DNA of 42,546 bases from Bacillota bacterium (GTDB taxonomy: Bacteria; Bacillota; Clostridia; Lachnospirales; Lachnospiraceae), in contig JAMPHT010000028.1 in the NCBI GenBank assembly GCA_023663285.1, positions 1 through 42,546 of the forward strand, read 5' to 3'. Made by a program: the position numbers and the translations under genes. This document shows, piece by piece, positions 1-7,197 of this stretch (positions are counted from its first letter, which is position 1; every line of letters starts with the position of its first letter). Below the pieces are notes generated by a model. That model saw nothing but the letters and a program-made list of their open reading frames with translations, was not told the origin of the DNA and did not search any database.

Positions 1-71
1 TCATTATAACATGCATTGTTTATTTGCACAAGAAATTCAAGTACATTCTACTAGTCAGGGCAACGCCGGAG

Positions 72-1010
72 TTACTTACCCATCTGGGCGGCAACCTCAG
101 CCGCAAAATCCTCCTGCTTCTTTTCCAGACCCTCGCCGGTCTCAAAGCGCACAAACTTCTTGATACTGATGTTTGCGCCATTCTCCTTTGCAACCTGGGC
201 AAGGTACTGGGCAACGGTCTGCTTTCCGTCCTCCGCCTTCACATATACCTGCTCAAGCAGACATACCTCCTTCAGCTCCTTGTTCAGGCGGCCCATGATA
301 GCGCCCTCGATCACCTTCTCAGGCTTGCCCGCCATCTTGGGATCCTGCTCGATCTGAGCGGCAATGATCTCCTTCTCATGCGCCTTGAACTCCTCGGACA
401 CATCGGAAGTCGCAACATACTTAGGGTAAAGAGCCGCAACCTGCATAGCAATATTTGTCAGGGCTTCCTTCACCCCGGCGTTCACCACGTTGGTCTCAGC
501 GTCCACGATCACGCCGATACGTCCGCCGCCGTGTACATAGGAAACCACGCAGCCCTGGGGCTCCTCAACCTTTTCAAATCTCCTGATACTCAGCTTCTCC
601 CCGATCACTGCGATCTTATCAACCAATGCTTCCTGTACAGTCTTAGCGCCGTCCTCGATCCAGCTCTCAGCCAGGAAAGCATCCAGGTCTGCTGCAGAAG
701 AATTCACTGCCTGCTCTGCAACAGCCTCCACGAACTGCTGGAAGGTCTCATTCTTCGCCACGAAATCCGTCTCGGAATTCACCTCCACCACTGCCGCCGT
801 GGTATCTCCCTTCACGGCAATGCGACAAATACCCTCCGCCGCGATCCTGCCTTCCTTCTTCACTGCCTTAGCCTGTCCGTTCTTTCTTAAGACCTCGACA
901 GCCTCCTCCATATTTCCATTGGTCTCATTCAGAGCCTTCTTACAATCCATCATGCCTGCACCGGTCATCTCGCGCAGCTCCTTTACCATGGATGCGGTAA
1001 CCTCTGCCAT
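72..1010 (-). CDS. tsf: Translation elongation factor Ts
   Basis: EF-Ts is the cytosolic nucleotide exchange factor that regenerates EF-Tu-GTP. The 312-residue product opens with the family signature: MAEVTASMVKELREMTGAGM, then MDCKKAL, an N-terminal UBA-like domain. The core has the conserved TDFVAKN motif and a VHGGGRIGV stretch. The start was set at 1010, not the in-frame ATG at 1037, because GAGGAAA lies 6-8 bases before it and the family begins MAEVT or MAEIT. It follows rpsB by 50 bases, the usual rpsB-tsf pair, and should share the rpsB promoter. No terminator is visible in the 71 bases after the stop, so the transcript may continue outside the window. Confidence 0.97.
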   Translation of the reverse strand: MAEVTASMVKELREMTGAGMMDCKKALNETNGNMEEAVEVLRKNGQAKAVKKEGRIAAEGICRIAVKGDTTAAVVEVNSETDFVAKNETFQQFVEAVAEQAVNSSAADLDAFLAESWIEDGAKTVQEALVDKIAVIGEKLSIRRFEKVEEPQGCVVSYVHGGGRIGVIVDAETNVVNAGVKEALTNIAMQVAALYPKYVATSDVSEEFKAHEKEIIAAQIEQDPKMAGKPEKVIEGAIMGRLNKELKEVCLLEQVYVKAEDGKQTVAQYLAQVAKENGANISIKKFVRFETGEGLEKKQEDFAAEVAAQMGK

Positions 1011-1060
1011 CTTTATTTCCTCGCTTTCTCTATACAAACTTTTATATAAGCATTTTCTTC

Positions 1061-1834
1061 TTACTCTTCTTCACTCTGGGCTATCTCTTCGATATCCTCC
1101 GGCTCTGCCTCTCCCTCTGCTTCCGCAGCCTCAGCCTCGGTGTATACAGCCTCGCCCTGGTTCGCCTCGATCACTGCATCCGCCATCTTTGCCACGATCA
1201 GCTTGACGGCTCTGATTGCGTCGTCGTTGCCGGGAATGATATAATCCAGTTCCTCAGGGTCACAGTTGGTATCGCCGATGCCTATCAGTGTGATTCCAAG
1301 GGAATGAGCTTCCTGTACGCAGATCCTTTCCTTCTTGGGGTCTACCACGAAGATAGCGTCGGGGATCCGGGTCATGCTCTTCATGCCGCCAAGGTTCTTC
1401 TCAAGCTTATCCCATTCTTTCCTCAGCTTCATCACCTCTTTCTTGGGAAGCACGTCAAAGGTTCCGTCCTCAGACATCTTCTCAATAGCGTGAAGCCTTG
1501 CGATACGGGACTGAATGGTCTTAAAGTTGGTGAGCATACCGCCCAGCCATCTCTCGTTTACATAGTACATACCGCAGCGCTCCGCCTCTGTCTTGACCGC
1601 ATCCTGAGCCTGCTTCTTGGTCCCTACGAACAAAATGGTGCCGCCCTGGGCTGCGATCTCGGAAACTGCTCTGTAAGCTTCATCCACCTTCACCACAGAT
1701 TTCTGCAAATCAATGATGTGGATGCCGTTTCTCTCTGTGAAGATATAGGGAGCCATTTTAGGGTTCCATCTTCTGGTCTGGTGTCCGAAATGCACACCTG
1801 CTTCAAGTAACTGTTTCATGGAAATAACGCTCAT
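1061..1834 (-). CDS. rpsB: Small ribosomal subunit protein uS2
   Basis: S2 is a structural protein of the 30S subunit. The 257-residue product has the family hallmarks [20 protein letters not shown], then [12 protein letters not shown] near the N-terminus, [12 protein letters not shown] around residue 90-100, and [12 protein letters not shown] in the middle. The C-terminal 30 residues are very acidic (Glu/Ala rich), as often seen in Firmicutes. The ATG has GGAGGTAGAAAA in front. It lies downstream of the flagellar operon, as in Bacillus, but is separated by a terminator and has its own promoter and a structured leader. It is probably co-transcribed with tsf. Confidence 0.98.
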   Translation of the reverse strand: MSVISMKQLLEAGVHFGHQTRRWNPKMAPYIFTERNGIHIIDLQKSVVKVDEAYRAVSEIAAQGGTILFVGTKKQAQDAVKTEAERCGMYYVNERWLGGMLTNFKTIQSRIARLHAIEKMSEDGTFDVLPKKEVMKLRKEWDKLEKNLGGMKSMTRIPDAIFVVDPKKERICVQEAHSLGITLIGIGDTNCDPEELDYIIPGNDDAIRAVKLIVAKMADAVIEANQGEAVYTEAEAAEAEGEAEPEDIEEIAQSEEE

Positions 1835-1964
1835 TTTTCTACCTCCGTCTGGTTGATTCCTCCCCGCGATTTTTCTGCCGGGTGGCGTTAATACCCGGTT
1901 AGCTCCGGCTCTGACCCGCTCAGGGCACCATTGCCGAATGGTCGTGGGTGTTTTTTATCACAAC
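1835..1964 (-). promoter_or_regulatory. Structured 5-prime leader of rpsB-tsf
   Basis: About 130 bases separate the predicted rpsB start of transcription from the rpsB ATG. The stretch is GC-rich and folds locally. ACCATT/AATGGT forms a 6-bp stem with a GCCG loop at 1927-1942, and CCGGGT/ACCCGG forms a 6-bp stem at 1878-1898. A weaker CTGA/TCAG stem lies between them, near 1905-1923. Ribosomal protein operons often have autoregulatory leaders, so an S2-binding site is a reasonable inference, but I recognise no described motif. Confidence 0.45.
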
Positions 1965-1970
1965 GTTAAA

Positions 1971-1999
1971 ATCATAACATAAAAAAACCCCTGTTGCAA
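1971..1999 (-). promoter_or_regulatory. Predicted sigma-A promoter of rpsB-tsf
   Basis: On the minus strand TTGCAA (1994-1999) is followed, after exactly 17 bases, by TATGAT (1971-1976). Transcription would start near 1964. The -35 hexamer lies in the loop of the upstream operon terminator, and the spacer contains the terminator stem and T-run, so the two signals share the same DNA. Confidence 0.7.
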
Positions 2000-2008
2000 G
2001 GGGTTTTT
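1981..2008 (-). terminator. Rho-independent terminator of the fla/che operon
   Basis: On the minus strand AAAAACCCC, an 8-base loop, then GGGGTTTTTTT. The stem is 4 G-C pairs extended by A-T pairs, followed by a T-run. It overlaps the stop codon of the MltG-like gene and ends the long transcript before rpsB. Confidence 0.85.
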
Positions 2009-2738
2009 ACCGGCTTTTGCTGATAATTTTTGCAATTTCCTCATCTGACGCCCCGACGGGGATCTCAAAGGTTCCCGCGCTGATCCTCTTTGAATAGCCG
2101 CTGTCTATCAGATACTGGTCAAATGCCGCCGCATCCGCTATCAGCCCCGCATTGGCCAGCTGATTGCACACGGCCCTGGAACCGGTTCCCCTTTGCACTA
2201 CGATCTTAACTGTGTCCTCCTCGGAAGCGTTTTCCGACGCCTGAGCTGTAGGCGCAGGCGCTGCAGAGGCTTCCGGCGTGGAGACCGGATCCGGGGTGGG
2301 CTCCGGCGTTGCGCCTGCTCCCGGTTCGGAGGCCGGATCCGGGGCTGATTCCGGCGTTGTGCCCTCTTCCGGGCCGGAGGCCGGATCCGGGGGTAGTCCT
2401 ATCGCTGTGCCCTCTTCCGGTCCGGAGGCTGGATCCGGGGCCGATTCCGGCGTTGTGCCTGATTCCAATCCGGCGTCTGCGTCAGGAGTTGGCTCCCCGG
2501 CAGATTCCGGCGTGGAATCCGAGGGCGAATCCGCTTCCGGACCAGAATCAGGCTTTGACCCGCTCTGGTTCAGATCCGTCAGCCTCAGCGACTCGCTATC
2601 CACCATGCCCAGCTTTGCCGCAGCCGCCCTGATCTCAGCGTCCGTCAGCGGCCGCCCGTCTTTCGTGGCTATTCCCATAATCAAGGCTGTCACCACAATA
2701 CCGATGCCCAGCCCTCTCATATAACTCTTTAATTTCAC
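2007..2738 (-). CDS. Membrane protein with repeat linker and MltG/YceG-like LysM-type domain
   Basis: 243 residues. Residues 8-24 form one membrane segment. About residues 32-55 contain a conserved-looking stretch (LTDAEIRAAAAKLGMV). Residues 60-170 are a Pro/Glu/Ser/Gly linker built from repeats such as PDPASGPEEGT. Residues 176-243 (VKIVVQRGTGSRAVCNQLAN onward, with AGTFEIPVGASDEEI) match the small LysM-like subdomain at the start of MltG endolytic transglycosylases. The MltG catalytic domain is absent, so a peptidoglycan-binding or scaffolding role is more likely than cutting. The start is GTG at 2738, preceded by AGAGGTG at 6 bases. The gene begins 11 bases after the SwrB-like gene and is the last gene of the operon. 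Role in motility is inferred from position only. Confidence 0.75.
   Translation of the reverse strand: MKLKSYMRGLGIGIVVTALIMGIATKDGRPLTDAEIRAAAAKLGMVDSESLRLTDLNQSGSKPDSGPEADSPSDSTPESAGEPTPDADAGLESGTTPESAPDPASGPEEGTAIGLPPDPASGPEEGTTPESAPDPASEPGAGATPEPTPDPVSTPEASAAPAPTAQASENASEEDTVKIVVQRGTGSRAVCNQLANAGLIADAAAFDQYLIDSGYSKRISAGTFEIPVGASDEEIAKIISKSR
2270..2480 (-). repeat. In-frame degenerate tandem repeats in the MltG-like gene
   Basis: The DNA repeats a unit built on GGATCCGGGGCTGATTCC-like blocks spaced about 48-60 bases apart. It encodes recurring Pro-Asp-Pro-Ala-Ser-Gly-Pro-Glu-Glu-Gly-Thr peptides. All units stay in frame, so copy number changes would lengthen or shorten the extracytoplasmic linker without breaking the gene. 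Confidence 0.75.
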
Positions 2739-2749
2739 TCGTTACACCT

Positions 2750-4000
2750 CTATTGGTTCCTGAACAGGTCGATCACCAACTTCACCTCGCCAACGCCCAG
2801 CCCCAACTCCTTTGCGATAGCTACCTTAGACTTCCCCTGGCGGTGAAGCTCCAGTATCCTCTCATTGTTATTCTGTCCGTCTGCTGCATTCTCCTGTAAG
2901 AAGCTGACCCTTCCCATGGTTCCCATGGAAATATCCTTTTCCATGGAACTACCCCTTTCCATGAAAATATCCCTTTCCATGGAAATATCTCCGGAAGCAG
3001 GCACACGCGGCATGGACGCCGCTGGCACGGACGCCGCTGGCACGGATGCCGCTGGCATGGACGCCGCTGGTACGGGCACCACTGGTGCCATAACCATCCT
3101 GGGGTCTGCGATCTCTGCCGGACTTGTCCCAGAGACTCCGTTCCCTGAGCCTGCCATTCCTGCTCCGCGGTCAGATACAGCCGCCCGCGACATGGAAGTC
3201 TGCGGCATGGAAGTCGCTGGCATGGACGTCGCTGACATAGAAGTCGCTGGCATGGATGCCGCTGGTATGGAAGTCGCTGACATGGAGGTCGCTGACATGG
3301 AGGTCTGCGACAAGGAAGTCGCCGGCATGGAGGTCTGCGACAAGGAAGTCGCCGGCATGGAGGTCTGCGACAAGGAAGTCGCCGACATGGAGGCCGCTGG
3401 CATGGATGCCGCTGACCGCTGCGTCATGCTCTGCAGCCTAGAGATAGCGGTAGGCCCTGTGGAAACCGGCTCCGCAGGATGAAGCTCCTGCAGACGCACC
3501 GGCCGGAACCCGCCGGGTACTTCCGTCCTTCCCTCCGGCATACCCGCCTGATACATCCCTGACATATCTGCCTGAAGCTCCCGGATAGTGCCGAGCTTCT
3601 CTTCCACCTCTTTCACAGTGCGGTTCACTGTGGAAACCGTATTTTTAAGATTGTCATGCTTGCTGTTCAGCATATCATACAGGAACATTGCTTCTTCATG
3701 GTTCTTGTGTATCTCTGCCAGCACTGTATCCGAGTATTCGTTCACCGCCATGATCTTCTCATTGGAAAGACGCTCCAGAGAACGCTCCGTTTTCTCCATG
3801 GCATAGGTCACGGCCTCTTCCACCACGCCGTCCACCTGTCCCCTGACGCTGTCCATCTCGCGGCTTACCATATCCGCGATCTCGTCCTTCACCAGCTCTC
3901 TGGACTGTTCTGATGCTTCTCCCTTTTTATCCGGTAGCAAAAAGCTCAATATGAAAATGATTCCGCCTGCAGCCAGCAGGACAATCTCTGTAATTTCCAT
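2750..4000 (-). CDS. SwrB/YlxL-like membrane-anchored protein (DUF6115-type C-terminus)
   Basis: 416 residues in four parts: an N-terminal membrane anchor (residues 5-22, VLLAAGGIIFILSFLL); a helical coiled-coil region to about 150; a low-complexity tract rich in Ser, Met, Ala and Thr (about 193-336); and a C-terminal helix-turn-helix-like motif (RILELHRQGKSKVAIAKELG, then GVGEVKLVIDLF). This last motif is typical of the SwrB/YlxL family. B. subtilis SwrB, encoded between sigD and rpsB, promotes flagellar assembly and swarming. Here the gene holds nearly the same place, separated from sigD by fapA and a small gene. The repeat tract is far longer than in the Bacillus protein. The family call rests on layout and C-terminal motif; a role in activating flagellar export is inferred. 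Confidence 0.75.
   Translation of the reverse strand: MEITEIVLLAAGGIIFILSFLLPDKKGEASEQSRELVKDEIADMVSREMDSVRGQVDGVVEEAVTYAMEKTERSLERLSNEKIMAVNEYSDTVLAEIHKNHEEAMFLYDMLNSKHDNLKNTVSTVNRTVKEVEEKLGTIRELQADMSGMYQAGMPEGRTEVPGGFRPVRLQELHPAEPVSTGPTAISRLQSMTQRSAASMPAASMSATSLSQTSMPATSLSQTSMPATSLSQTSMSATSMSATSIPAASMPATSMSATSMPATSMPQTSMSRAAVSDRGAGMAGSGNGVSGTSPAEIADPRMVMAPVVPVPAASMPAASVPAASVPAASMPRVPASGDISMERDIFMERGSSMEKDISMGTMGRVSFLQENAADGQNNNERILELHRQGKSKVAIAKELGLGVGEVKLVIDLFRNQ
3004..3420 (-). repeat. 15-base and 30-base in-frame tandem repeats in the SwrB-like gene
   Basis: The tract is made of 15-base units encoding pentapeptides such as SMPAT, SMSAT, SLSQT and SMPAA. The clearest part is three consecutive 30-base copies at 3301-3330, 3331-3360 and 3361-3390, identical except for one base in the last. 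A second cluster at 3004-3080 has GCCGCTGGCACGGAC-like units. Near-identity of adjacent copies suggests recent expansion. Confidence 0.9.
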
Positions 4001-4042
4001 CTTTCATTCCTATACTCCTGCCCGCTTCAGCGGACATTGATT

Positions 4043-4348
4043 TCAAATCTTGATATCAAAGCTTTTCTGCCCCTTCACAACGACCTGCTCTCTGGGCTGC
4101 TGCTTTCTCCGCTTTCCGCCGTCACCGTAATATTCGCCGTTTCCCTTTTCACGGGCGTCCGGCTGTTTTCCGGACCACCGGGCGTCGTCGCCGCTGTGTA
4201 CCTCTTTTGTAAGCCGTTGCTCATTTTTCTGCACCTGAAACTGCCCGTTGCTCTGATCCACAAAAGCTTTATTATCCTCATTCTGCTTGATAGAGGAATA
4301 GTCCTGTGCCCTTGACACAGTCGTCAATTCAATAGCGCCAAATGCCAT
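4043..4348 (-). CDS. Hypothetical protein, 101 residues, in the flagellar operon
   Basis: I do not recognise a family. The start has TAAGGAGACGGAT in front of the ATG, a good ribosome-binding site, and the gene sits 27 bases after fapA. The product is hydrophilic, rich in Gln, Lys, Glu, Gly and Arg, with no membrane segment or signal peptide. It opens MAFGAIELTTVSRAQDYSSI and ends in a basic stretch and FDIKI. It is probably a soluble, partly disordered protein. Conservation between sigD and rpsB in related genomes would support a motility link; nothing in the sequence shows a function. Confidence 0.65.
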   Translation of the reverse strand: MAFGAIELTTVSRAQDYSSIKQNEDNKAFVDQSNGQFQVQKNEQRLTKEVHSGDDARWSGKQPDAREKGNGEYYGDGGKRRKQQPREQVVVKGQKSFDIKI

Positions 4349-4375
4349 ATCCGTCTCCTTATAGCCTTCTCTGAT

Positions 4376-5965
4376 TTACATAGATACCATTTTGACCTCG
4401 CCCTGCTCCCGCACAAACTTGCAGTAATGATAGCTGGTATGGATCGTCTTGGTGGCGTCTCCTATGATGATCGTCGTTCCGGGGAACATCTCGTTATTCA
4501 CTATGATCTCCGCCTGCTTCTGGGTCTCCATCATCCGGCGCATCTTATCCAGCCGGATCTCCAACTCCTTCAACTCGGCGCCCTTTTCCTCCACCAGCCC
4601 CGCCACGGTTTTCATGTACTTCAGCTGGCTCTCGTTGAACTGCACGCCTTTGCTCAGCTTTTCCTTGAAGTTTGTGAGGATCAGTTCCGCATTCTGAACC
4701 GTCTTCATAGTATCCGCCTGACTCTTCTGGAGTCTGGTATACTGGGTCTTGATCAGCGGGTTCACCCCCACCTCCAGAATGGTGGTGGCGCCCATGCTTG
4801 CACCGATGGACTTGGACTCGATCTTCTTAGCCGCCTGCACATACCCGCCTACGATCAGCCCCCGCTTGCCCTCTACGATCACCTCGGTTCCCGCAGACAC
4901 ACGGCTGTGAAGGATCGCTCCGGAATGTACAAAGCCTCCCGCCACCACTCTTGCGTTCTCCAGGAACTTCACCATCACATCTCCGCCGGCCTTCAGCATT
5001 CCGCCTGCTGCGCCGTTCATGCCCTTTCCGATGGTGATACTGCCTCCTGCGATGATCTTTGCGCCCTCTACCAGACCCTCGATGATCACATTCCCGCCGG
5101 CCTTCACCTCAAAATTGGTGGTCACATTTCCGTCTATCTGGATACTCCCCTGATAGTCCAGGTTTCCTGTGGACACATCCACATCCTTCACCACATAAAC
5201 GTCAGATACAAACACCTTATCCTCCAGCAGCGTTACGTGTCCGTCCACCATAGTGTAGATCGTCCGCTTATCCTCCGACAGGCCGATATTCTGCCCAAAC
5301 TTCAGCGTGATCCGCTTGGGTTCCTTGGCTTTTATCCTCTTGCCGAATATATCGCTTCCGTCGATCCCCGGCACCTCCGGAATGATATGAGCCAGCGCGT
5401 CTCCCTTTTTACACTGGTTGATGGTGGTCAGCGTAAAATAGTCCACACTGCCGTCCTCCTGCACCATGGGACGCCTGTGGGTCTCTGTGTTAAAATAATA
5501 TTCGATACCGGCGTCTACGCCGGGCGTAGGCTCCTTGCCCTTCGCAAGGACGATATCCGTACAGTAAAGCCCCTCCGACTGGAAGTGCTGCTGCAGTTCT
5601 CCCATCTGTATGCCATATATGATATTCCGCAGACGCAGATCCCGCAGGAAATCGTCAAAGGTAAGCCGACTCCCCACCTCTGTGGGCGGAATAAACCTCA
5701 CCGTGGCATACATATTATCCTCCGCAATATCCAATATATAGGATTCCGGATATTCCGGACAGGGTTCGCTTCCGAGATAATAGACCGTCTCCCGCTCCTC
5801 CATAACCAGCATTTCCAGTTTATTGCGGTCATATACAATTCCATAGCCGTCCAGATAATCGGTGATCTCACCGACCCGCAGCACCTCGCCTGTATCGTCT
5901 GCGGGATATAGCTTCAAACCATAGCCGTTCTCATAATTTACCAATCGAAAGTAACCGTTTTGCAT
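4376..5965 (-). CDS. fapA: FapA / DUF342 family protein
   Basis: 529 residues with the DUF342 layout: an N-terminal mixed region to about residue 180, a middle with GDALAHIIPEVPGIDG, FGKRIKAKEP and GQNIGLSEDKRTI, then a beta-helix-like repeat region. The repeats include NVTTNFEVKAGGNVIIEGLV, AKIIAGGSITIGKGMNG, LKAGGDVMVKF and ARVVAGGFVHSGAIL. A coiled coil follows at about 410-480 and a short C-terminal domain ends the protein. DUF342 proteins are widespread polymer-forming cytosolic proteins, often near motility genes; the biochemical role is unclear. The ATG has ACAGGAG in front. It follows sigD by 58 bases, so it probably belongs to the same transcript. Confidence 0.85.
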   Translation of the reverse strand: MQNGYFRLVNYENGYGLKLYPADDTGEVLRVGEITDYLDGYGIVYDRNKLEMLVMEERETVYYLGSEPCPEYPESYILDIAEDNMYATVRFIPPTEVGSRLTFDDFLRDLRLRNIIYGIQMGELQQHFQSEGLYCTDIVLAKGKEPTPGVDAGIEYYFNTETHRRPMVQEDGSVDYFTLTTINQCKKGDALAHIIPEVPGIDGSDIFGKRIKAKEPKRITLKFGQNIGLSEDKRTIYTMVDGHVTLLEDKVFVSDVYVVKDVDVSTGNLDYQGSIQIDGNVTTNFEVKAGGNVIIEGLVEGAKIIAGGSITIGKGMNGAAGGMLKAGGDVMVKFLENARVVAGGFVHSGAILHSRVSAGTEVIVEGKRGLIVGGYVQAAKKIESKSIGASMGATTILEVGVNPLIKTQYTRLQKSQADTMKTVQNAELILTNFKEKLSKGVQFNESQLKYMKTVAGLVEEKGAELKELEIRLDKMRRMMETQKQAEIIVNNEMFPGTTIIIGDATKTIHTSYHYCKFVREQGEVKMVSM

Positions 5966-6023
5966 AGCATTCTCCTGTGAATATTGCGTTGGCCCTCCGG
6001 CCCCTTTCTGTTACTGAATAAGG

Positions 6024-6797
6024 CTAATTGTCTGTCAAAATTCCCATGTAGTTTCCCATTTTTGTTTTCATTTTCTGCAGAGCTCTGGTATGCAGCTGAG
6101 ACACTCTGGACTCCGAAACCTCCAGAATATTGCTGATCTCCTTTAATGTCAGTTCCTCGTAATAGTACAGGGTGATCACCTTCCGCTCCTTTTCCGTGAG
6201 CAGCTGCAGCGCCTCCCCCAAAACCTTTGTCAGTTCTTCCTTTTCGATCCGTTCCTCCGGAGCCTCAAACCGGGATGTGGTGTGTCTGCCGTAATCCTGG
6301 GACACGTCGCTTCCCTGCTCCATATACTCGTTCAGGGAGACCACTCCTGTGATCTTCATCTGAGACTGCCACTCCAGATACTCATCCTCCGAGATCCCCA
6401 GCCCGGCGGCGATCTCCTCGTCGGTAGCCGTATGGCCGGTGGTCTGCTCCACCTCCCGCATCACAGTCTCGATCTTCTTCTGCTTCTGCCTGATAGTCCG
6501 GGGGATCCAGTCCATCTTGCGGATCTGGTCCAAGATTGCCCCCCGTATCCGCAGACTGGCATAGGTCTCAAACTTGACCTCTTTGAAGCAGTCAAATTTA
6601 TCAATGGCATCGATCAATCCGAAAATACCGTAGCTTACAAGGTCATCATACTCAACGTTATAGCCCAGATACATACTGAGCCGCCCCGCCACCACCTTCA
6701 CAAGCGAAGCGTATTCCAGAATGAGCTTTTCCCTGGCTTCCGATGATTTTGTCTTTGAATATTCTTCCAGCAGCTTTCTTCTGCCTGTCTCATCCAT
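6024..6797 (-). CDS. sigD: RNA polymerase sigma factor for flagellar and chemotaxis genes (sigma-28/SigD)
   Basis: 257 residues, the normal length of the SigD/FliA/WhiG family. Region 2 contains YNVEYDDLVSYGIFGLIDAI, then KFDCFKEVKFETYASLRIRG. Region 3 includes RQKQKKIETVMREVEQTTG. Region 4 ends with the helix-turn-helix LTLKEISNILEVSESRVSQL. It would direct RNA polymerase to promoters of the TAAA-N15-GCCGATAA type. It lies at the far end of the long operon, as in B. subtilis, so its expression depends on transcription reaching this point. A candidate target promoter is present before fliK in this window. The start has AAAGGAGAGG before the ATG. Confidence 0.96.
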   Translation of the reverse strand: MDETGRRKLLEEYSKTKSSEAREKLILEYASLVKVVAGRLSMYLGYNVEYDDLVSYGIFGLIDAIDKFDCFKEVKFETYASLRIRGAILDQIRKMDWIPRTIRQKQKKIETVMREVEQTTGHTATDEEIAAGLGISEDEYLEWQSQMKITGVVSLNEYMEQGSDVSQDYGRHTTSRFEAPEERIEKEELTKVLGEALQLLTEKERKVITLYYYEELTLKEISNILEVSESRVSQLHTRALQKMKTKMGNYMGILTDN

Positions 6798-6868
6798 GAA
6801 ATATGCCTCTCCTTTCGTTTATTTACGCGAGGGTCGATCCGCCGTTGTCCGCAGCATTGGATCTCTTT

Positions 6869-7180
6869 TTATGATTCCTCCTCGTCGGAAGCTTCATCCT
6901 CTTCCTCTTCCACTTCCGTTTCCTGCCCCTCCCGGTCCTCGTCGGTCCCGTCTGCTTCCTTTTCTATCACTTCACCCTCTTCCTTCCGCTTCTTTTCATT
7001 CTGCATATCGAAATAATCGAGGGTCCACACCAGGATACCGCCAAGCAGATAAAACAGTACCAGTACTCCAAGCAGTATGCCCAGCCTCTCCGCCATAGCG
7101 AAATCGCGTACAAAGGTAATGATACACGTGATTGCTCCGGCCAGAAGCATCAGCACCATGGGTAAATTTTTTCTGTTCAT
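6869..7180 (-). CDS. Small two-helix membrane protein with acidic C-terminal tail
   Basis: 103 residues. Two hydrophobic segments lie at about residues 6-24 and 33-54, followed by a charged tail in which most residues after 59 are Glu, Asp, Lys or Gln. It sits between cheD and sigD, 17 bases after cheD. The start has AAGGA about 10 bases upstream. I recognise no named family. The topology suggests a helical hairpin with a cytoplasmic acidic tail, which could bind a basic partner; that is inference. Comparable short membrane genes occur near sigD in other clostridia, but I cannot confirm orthology here. Confidence 0.7.
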   Translation of the reverse strand: MNRKNLPMVLMLLAGAITCIITFVRDFAMAERLGILLGVLVLFYLLGGILVWTLDYFDMQNEKKRKEEGEVIEKEADGTDEDREGQETEVEEEEDEASDEEES

Positions 7181-7197
7181 TCTCTAAATTCCTTCTG

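Noticed and set aside
3301-3390. Three 30-base direct repeats that could suggest a CRISPR array
   Set aside because: They are contiguous without unique spacers and are in frame inside the SwrB-like gene.
4427-5911. A 494-codon open frame on the plus strand
   Set aside because: It is antisense to fapA, with a Leu/His-rich translation typical of a shadow frame.
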